Assembly (NCBI GenBank): GCA_963789005.1
Contig: CAWBIZ010000015.1
Location: forward strand, 434,001-498,000
From: DASSUW01 sp963789005
GTDB taxonomy: Bacteria > Actinomycetota > Thermoleophilia > Solirubrobacterales > Solirubrobacteraceae
Reading direction: 5' to 3'
Length of the DNA stretch: 64,000 nucleotides
Each line of letters begins with the position of its first letter. The stretch's first letter is position 1. Shown here one piece after another: positions 60,340 to 64,000 of this stretch. The notes under the pieces were generated by a model. That model worked only from the letters and a program-made list of their open reading frames with translations, was not told the DNA's origin and searched no databases. Position numbers and translations under genes: made by a program.

Positions 60340-62814
60340 ATGGCGTCCGAGCACCGCTACGACCCGCGACAGATCGAAGCCAAGTGGCAGGAGATCTGGG
60401 AGCGTGAGCGGACCTGGGAGGTCTCGAACGACGAGGACGGCGGCGTTCCCTCCTCGTACGTGCTCGAGATGCTGCCGTACCCCTCGGGCGAGCCGCACAT
60501 CGGGCACCTGAAGAACTACTCCGTGGGCGACGCGGTCGCGCACTTCCACCGTCGCACCGGCCGGCGCGTGCTGCATCCGATGGGCTACGACGCGTTCGGC
60601 CTGCCGGCCGAGAACAACGCCATCAACACCGGCGAGCACCCGCGTGACTCGACGCGGAAGTCGATCGAGGCGTTCCAGCGCGGGATGCGGTCGTGGGGGA
60701 TCTCGATCGACTGGTCGCGCGAGTTCGGCACGCACGAGCCGCGCTATTACCGCTGGACCCAGTGGCTCTTCCTGCAGCTCTACAAGCGCGGACTGGCCTA
60801 CCGCAAGGAGGCGGCCGTCAACTGGTGCCCGAAGGACGCCACGGTGCTCGCCAACGAGCAGGTGATCGACGGGCATTGCGAGCGCTGCGGCACCGCGGTC
60901 GAGGTCCGGCAGCTCGAGCAGTGGTTCTTCCGCATCACCGACTACGCCGACCGGCTGCTCGACGACCTCGAGACGATCGAGTGGCCGCCGCACGTCGTCA
61001 CGATGCAGCGCAACTGGATCGGTCGCTCGGAGGGCGCCGAGGTGACGTTCACACAGCCGGAGCTGGGCGTCGACTACCCGGTCTTCACCACTCGCCCCGA
61101 CACGTTGTTCGGCGCGACGTTCTTCGTGATGGCGCCCGAGCACCCGGACGTCATGCGCCTGGCGACCGGCACCGAGCACGAGCAGGCCGTCCGCGACTAC
61201 ATCAACCACGCGCTCAGCGAGAGCAGCGAGGAGCGCTCCGACACCGAGCGCACCAAGACCGGCGTCCCGCTCGGCCGCACGGTCATCAATCCCGTCAACG
61301 GCGAGCCGATCCCGATGTTCGTCGCCGACTACGTGCTGATGGAGTACGGCACCGGCGCGATCATGGCGGTGCCCGCCCACGACCAGCGCGACTACGACTT
61401 CGCGACGGCGTTCGACCTCCCGATCCGCCAGGTCGTCGCGCCCGCCGACGGCTCCGTCGCCGAGGGAGAGGCCTACACCGAGCACACCGAGGGCGAGGTG
61501 CTCGTCAACTCGGGCCGCTTCACCGGCTTGACGGCGGTCGAGGCGAAGGAGGCGATCATCGACTGGCTCGACCGGGAAGGGCACGGGCACCGGTCGGTCA
61601 ACTACCGCCTGCGCGACTGGCTCCTCTCCCGCCAGCGCTACTGGGGCGCACCGATCCCGATGATCTACTGCGATCGCTGCGGCCTGGTGCCGGTGCCGGA
61701 GGAGGACCTGCCGGTCCTGCTGCCCGACATCGAGGACTATCGGCCGAAGGGCCGCTCCCCGCTGGCGGCGGCCGAGGACTGGGTGAACACGACGTGCCCG
61801 CAGTGCGGCGGACCCGCCCGCCGGGAGACGGACACGATGGACACGTTCGTCGACTCCTCGTGGTACTTCCTGCGCTACACGGACGCGCACAACGACGCGG
61901 CGGCCTGGGATCCGGCGATCACCGATCGCTGGACGCCGGTCGACCAGTACATCGGCGGCATCGAGCACGCGATCCTGCACCTGCTGTACGCGCGCTTCGT
62001 CGTCAAGGCGTTCGCGGACATGGGGATGCTCGACAGCCAGGAGCCGTTCCTGCGGCTGTTCACCCAGGGCATGATCACGCGCGACGGGGCGAAGATGTCC
62101 AAGTCGCGCGGGAACGTGATCAGCCCGCAGCCGTACGTCGAGCGCTACGGGGCGGACACCGCGCGCGCGTACATCCTCTTCATCGGGCCACCGGACCAGG
62201 ACGCCGACTGGACGGACGAGGGCGTCGAGGGCGTCTATCGCTTCCTTGCACGCCTGTGGCGTCTGGGGGAGGACGTCTCCGAACGCACGGGGCACCGCCC
62301 ACCGGCGTTCGACGCGGGCGCGGAGGGAGACGATCGCGAGCTCGTGCGCAAGGCCCACTGGGCGATCGACAAGGTCACGCACGACCTCGCCGGGCGCTTC
62401 GCGTTCAACACCGCGATCGCCGCCGTCATGGAGCTGGTCAACGAGGCCTACCGCCGCCGCGACGGCGCCTCCGACGAGGCGATGCACTTCGCCGCCGCCA
62501 CCGCCGCCTCGCTGATCTTCCCGTTCGCCCCGCACACGGGCGCGGAGGTCTACGAGCTGCTGACCGGCGACCGCGTCTGGGAGCAGCCGTGGCCGGCGGC
62601 CGATCCGGCGATGCTCGAGCGCGACGTCGTCGAGATCGGCGTGCAGGTGAACGGCAAGCTGCGCGACCGGATCCAGGTGGCGGCCGACGCGGCGCGCGAG
62701 GACGTCGAGTCAGCGGCGCGCGCCGCCCCCAACGTGGGGCGATATCTCGACGGCCACGAGATCGCCAAGGTCGTCGTCGTGCCCGGGCGGCTCGTGAACT
62801 TCGTCGTGCGCTGA
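60340..62814 (+). CDS. leuS: Leucyl-tRNA synthetase
   Basis: A class I synthetase of 824 aa. It has the HIGH-type motif YPSGEPHIGHLKNYSVGDA, the zinc-knuckle-like CPKDATVLANEQVIDGHCERC, the editing domain (TTRPDTLFGATFFVMAPEHP, VPAHDQRDYDFA), YIGGIEHAILHLLYARF, and KMSKS (GAKMSKSRGNV). The C-terminal domain with VQVNGKLRDRIQV is complete. It follows 59 bp after the nuclease start on the other strand. Confidence 0.97.
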   Translation: MASEHRYDPRQIEAKWQEIWERERTWEVSNDEDGGVPSSYVLEMLPYPSGEPHIGHLKNYSVGDAVAHFHRRTGRRVLHPMGYDAFGLPAENNAINTGEHPRDSTRKSIEAFQRGMRSWGISIDWSREFGTHEPRYYRWTQWLFLQLYKRGLAYRKEAAVNWCPKDATVLANEQVIDGHCERCGTAVEVRQLEQWFFRITDYADRLLDDLETIEWPPHVVTMQRNWIGRSEGAEVTFTQPELGVDYPVFTTRPDTLFGATFFVMAPEHPDVMRLATGTEHEQAVRDYINHALSESSEERSDTERTKTGVPLGRTVINPVNGEPIPMFVADYVLMEYGTGAIMAVPAHDQRDYDFATAFDLPIRQVVAPADGSVAEGEAYTEHTEGEVLVNSGRFTGLTAVEAKEAIIDWLDREGHGHRSVNYRLRDWLLSRQRYWGAPIPMIYCDRCGLVPVPEEDLPVLLPDIEDYRPKGRSPLAAAEDWVNTTCPQCGGPARRETDTMDTFVDSSWYFLRYTDAHNDAAAWDPAITDRWTPVDQYIGGIEHAILHLLYARFVVKAFADMGMLDSQEPFLRLFTQGMITRDGAKMSKSRGNVISPQPYVERYGADTARAYILFIGPPDQDADWTDEGVEGVYRFLARLWRLGEDVSERTGHRPPAFDAGAEGDDRELVRKAHWAIDKVTHDLAGRFAFNTAIAAVMELVNEAYRRRDGASDEAMHFAAATAASLIFPFAPHTGAEVYELLTGDRVWEQPWPAADPAMLERDVVEIGVQVNGKLRDRIQVAADAAREDVESAARAAPNVGRYLDGHEIAKVVVVPGRLVNFVVR

Positions 62815-62849
62815 GCGGGCCGCCTCGCGGCGCCGGTGGCGTGTTGTGA

Positions 62850-62877
62850 CGATCGTGCGGGTGTTTCGGCACGATCG
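62850..62877. terminator. Perfect 9-bp inverted repeat after leuS
   Basis: CGATCGTGC (62850-62858) and GCACGATCG (62869-62877) frame a 10-base loop between leuS and comEA. No T-run follows, so a factor-dependent terminator or an operator for comEA are both possible. Confidence 0.35.
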
Positions 62878-62917
62878 CGTGTAGATCCGTTGCACCGCGC
62901 CGCGTAGCTTCGCGGCC

Positions 62918-63508
62918 ATGCTCGACATGCCGCTCCGCCAGCTGGCCACGTACGGCGTCGCGGTCGCGGCTGTCGTGCTCCTGGGCGCTTGGTACCTCTC
63001 GCGCGGCGGCGAGCGGGCCCCCGCCGACCCGCCGGCGGCGGCGATCCGGGTCGACGGCGACGGAGGCGCCGCGAAGGCGGTGACGGTTCACGTGGCGGGG
63101 GCGGTTCGGCAGCCGGGCGTGTACCGGATGCGCGCGAACGCGCGTGTGGACGACGCAGTCGGCCGCGCCGGCGGCGCGACCCGCCGGGCAGACCTGAGCC
63201 AGGTCAACCTCGCCGCCCAGGTCGAGGACGGGCGCCAGGTCCTCGTGCCGGAGCGAGCGCGGGCGGCCGCGCCGGCCGGCGGAAGCGCGTCGACGGCGGC
63301 GCCGGTGACCCCTGGCGTGCCGCTCAACCTCAACACCGCGACGCTGGAGCAACTCGACGAGCTCGACGGGATCGGGCCCGCCACCGCTCAGAGCATCCTC
63401 GACTACCGCGAGGAGCACGGCGGCTTCGGCGCGGTCGAGGAGCTCGGCGAGGTGCCCGGAATCGGCGACGTCCGCCTCGCCTCGCTGCGCGAGCAGGTGC
63501 GGGTGTGA
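62918..63508 (+). CDS. comEA: DNA-uptake protein ComEA
   Basis: ComEA is a membrane-anchored DNA-binding protein of natural transformation. The 196-aa protein has one helix (about 11-28), a SLBB-type domain (VTVHVAGAVRQPGVYRM, VNLAAQVEDGRQVLVP), a flexible linker, and the C-terminal helix-hairpin-helix pair (PLNLNTATLEQLDELDGIGP, ILDYREEHGGF, VPGIGDVRLASL). It precedes comEC, as usual. Confidence 0.94.
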   Translation: MLDMPLRQLATYGVAVAAVVLLGAWYLSRGGERAPADPPAAAIRVDGDGGAAKAVTVHVAGAVRQPGVYRMRANARVDDAVGRAGGATRRADLSQVNLAAQVEDGRQVLVPERARAAAPAGGSASTAAPVTPGVPLNLNTATLEQLDELDGIGPATAQSILDYREEHGGFGAVEELGEVPGIGDVRLASLREQVRV

Positions 63509-63509
63509 G

Positions 63510-64000
63510 GTGCACGTCGCGACAGCCGGTCACGCGATCCGCGAGCACCCCCGCCACGTCATCCTCTTCGCGCTCACCGCCGGCCTCCTGACCGGCCCGA
63601 TCTCGCCGACCGCCACGATCGCTGCGGCAGCGCTCGCGGCGACGATCGTCGTCGCGGCCCGCGCCCTATGGCTCACCGCCGCCGATGTCACCGCGCCGGG
63701 ATCGGTCGGCCCGGCCGGAGCATCCGAGGTCGCCGCGCCGCGATTGGCCCGCCCGCTCGACCCTGCCGCGGTCGAAGTGGCGGCGCCGCAGCCGCTGCGC
63801 CCGCCGTCCTCCGCTCGCGCGCGAACCTCCTCGCCGTTCGCCGTCCCGATCGCGGCAGCCGCGGCGGTGCTGGCTGGAGCGGTGGTGGCGGACGTACGCG
63901 TCCGCGCGCTGGAGGGCGGGCCGTTGCCGGGGATGCACGGACGTTGGGTCGAAGCGCGGGCGGTGCTTCTCGAACCGGTGCGCGTGCGGCTACGTGGGCC
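63510..64000 (+). CDS. comEC: ComEC DNA channel protein, N-terminus only
   Basis: From GTG 63510, one base after the comEA stop, the open frame continues to the window edge (163 codons). It starts with a hydrophobic helix (HVILFALTAGLLTGPIS), a second (ATIAAAALAATIVVAARAL), a Pro/Ala linker, a third (FAVPIAAAAAVLAGAVV), and GMHGRWVEARAVLLEPVRV, which resembles the start of the OB-like domain of ComEC. Assigned by these features and position after comEA. Confidence 0.82.
   Translation, partial: MHVATAGHAIREHPRHVILFALTAGLLTGPISPTATIAAAALAATIVVAARALWLTAADVTAPGSVGPAGASEVAAPRLARPLDPAAVEVAAPQPLRPPSSARARTSSPFAVPIAAAAAVLAGAVVADVRVRALEGGPLPGMHGRWVEARAVLLEPVRVRLRG

Noticed and set aside
60300..60340. 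Promoters from -10-like TAnnnT boxes before leuS, proA and valS
   Set aside because: TAACCT, TAGACT and similar hexamers occur, but no convincing -35 at 16-18 bp was found.

Overview
The window is very GC-rich, densely coded DNA of an actinobacterial type. Codons almost always end in G or C, many starts are GTG or TTG, and adjacent genes often overlap by 1 to 4 bases. The housekeeping order mreB-mreC-mreD-mrdA-rodA, rne, rplU-rpmA-obgE, proB-proA, nadD, rsfS, tRNA-Ala, leuS, comEA-comEC, together with tig-clpP-clpX and valS-folC-ndk-maf, resembles deep-branching Actinobacteria such as Thermoleophilia/Solirubrobacterales. That placement is an inference from gene content and style; no rRNA is present to confirm it.

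The left part (1-31 kb) is mostly accessory metabolism and signalling. In order it holds: ilvD with an esterase; a sorbitol-dehydrogenase-like enzyme followed by a secreted beta-lactamase-like protein; yceI; a gene-free stretch with a tandem 61-bp hairpin array; a three-gene membrane redox operon (ferric-reductase-like protein, Thr/Ser-rich membrane protein, ApbE flavin transferase) divergent from an OmpR-type two-component pair; a LysE exporter; a frameshifted GT39 glycosyltransferase; a multicopper oxidase/ZIP transporter operon; a Baeyer-Villiger monooxygenase; an acyl-CoA synthetase cluster; a class III alcohol dehydrogenase; GST; a frameshifted GntR regulator with a PLP decarboxylase; a lipase; and a NarL system with one normal and one degenerate histidine kinase facing a MacB-like ABC exporter.

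The middle (31-45 kb) holds Lrp with phenylalanine hydroxylase, a STAS protein, tig-clpP-clpX, glpD with a TetR regulator, an XRE/nucleotidyltransferase toxin-antitoxin-like pair, then valS-folC-ndk-maf with two small membrane proteins. The right part (45-64 kb) is the cell-shape cluster, RNase E/G, ribosomal proteins L21 and L27, Obg, proline synthesis, NAD synthesis, ribosome silencing, leuS and the start of the DNA-uptake genes.

The most unusual items are: (1) six 61-bp units at 5119-5464, each with two hairpins whose stems change in compensating fashion, bracketed by paired inverted repeats; (2) an SDR gene on the opposite strand, held between 57-bp inverted repeats and lodged between rpmA and obgE; (3) one reading frame that runs through a PD-(D/E)XK nuclease, a complete tRNA-Ala(GGC) gene and a Phd-type antitoxin domain that has no start codon of its own; (4) a degenerate histidine kinase next to an intact paralogue; (5) CTG codons at CTGA stop/start overlaps for ilvD and maf.
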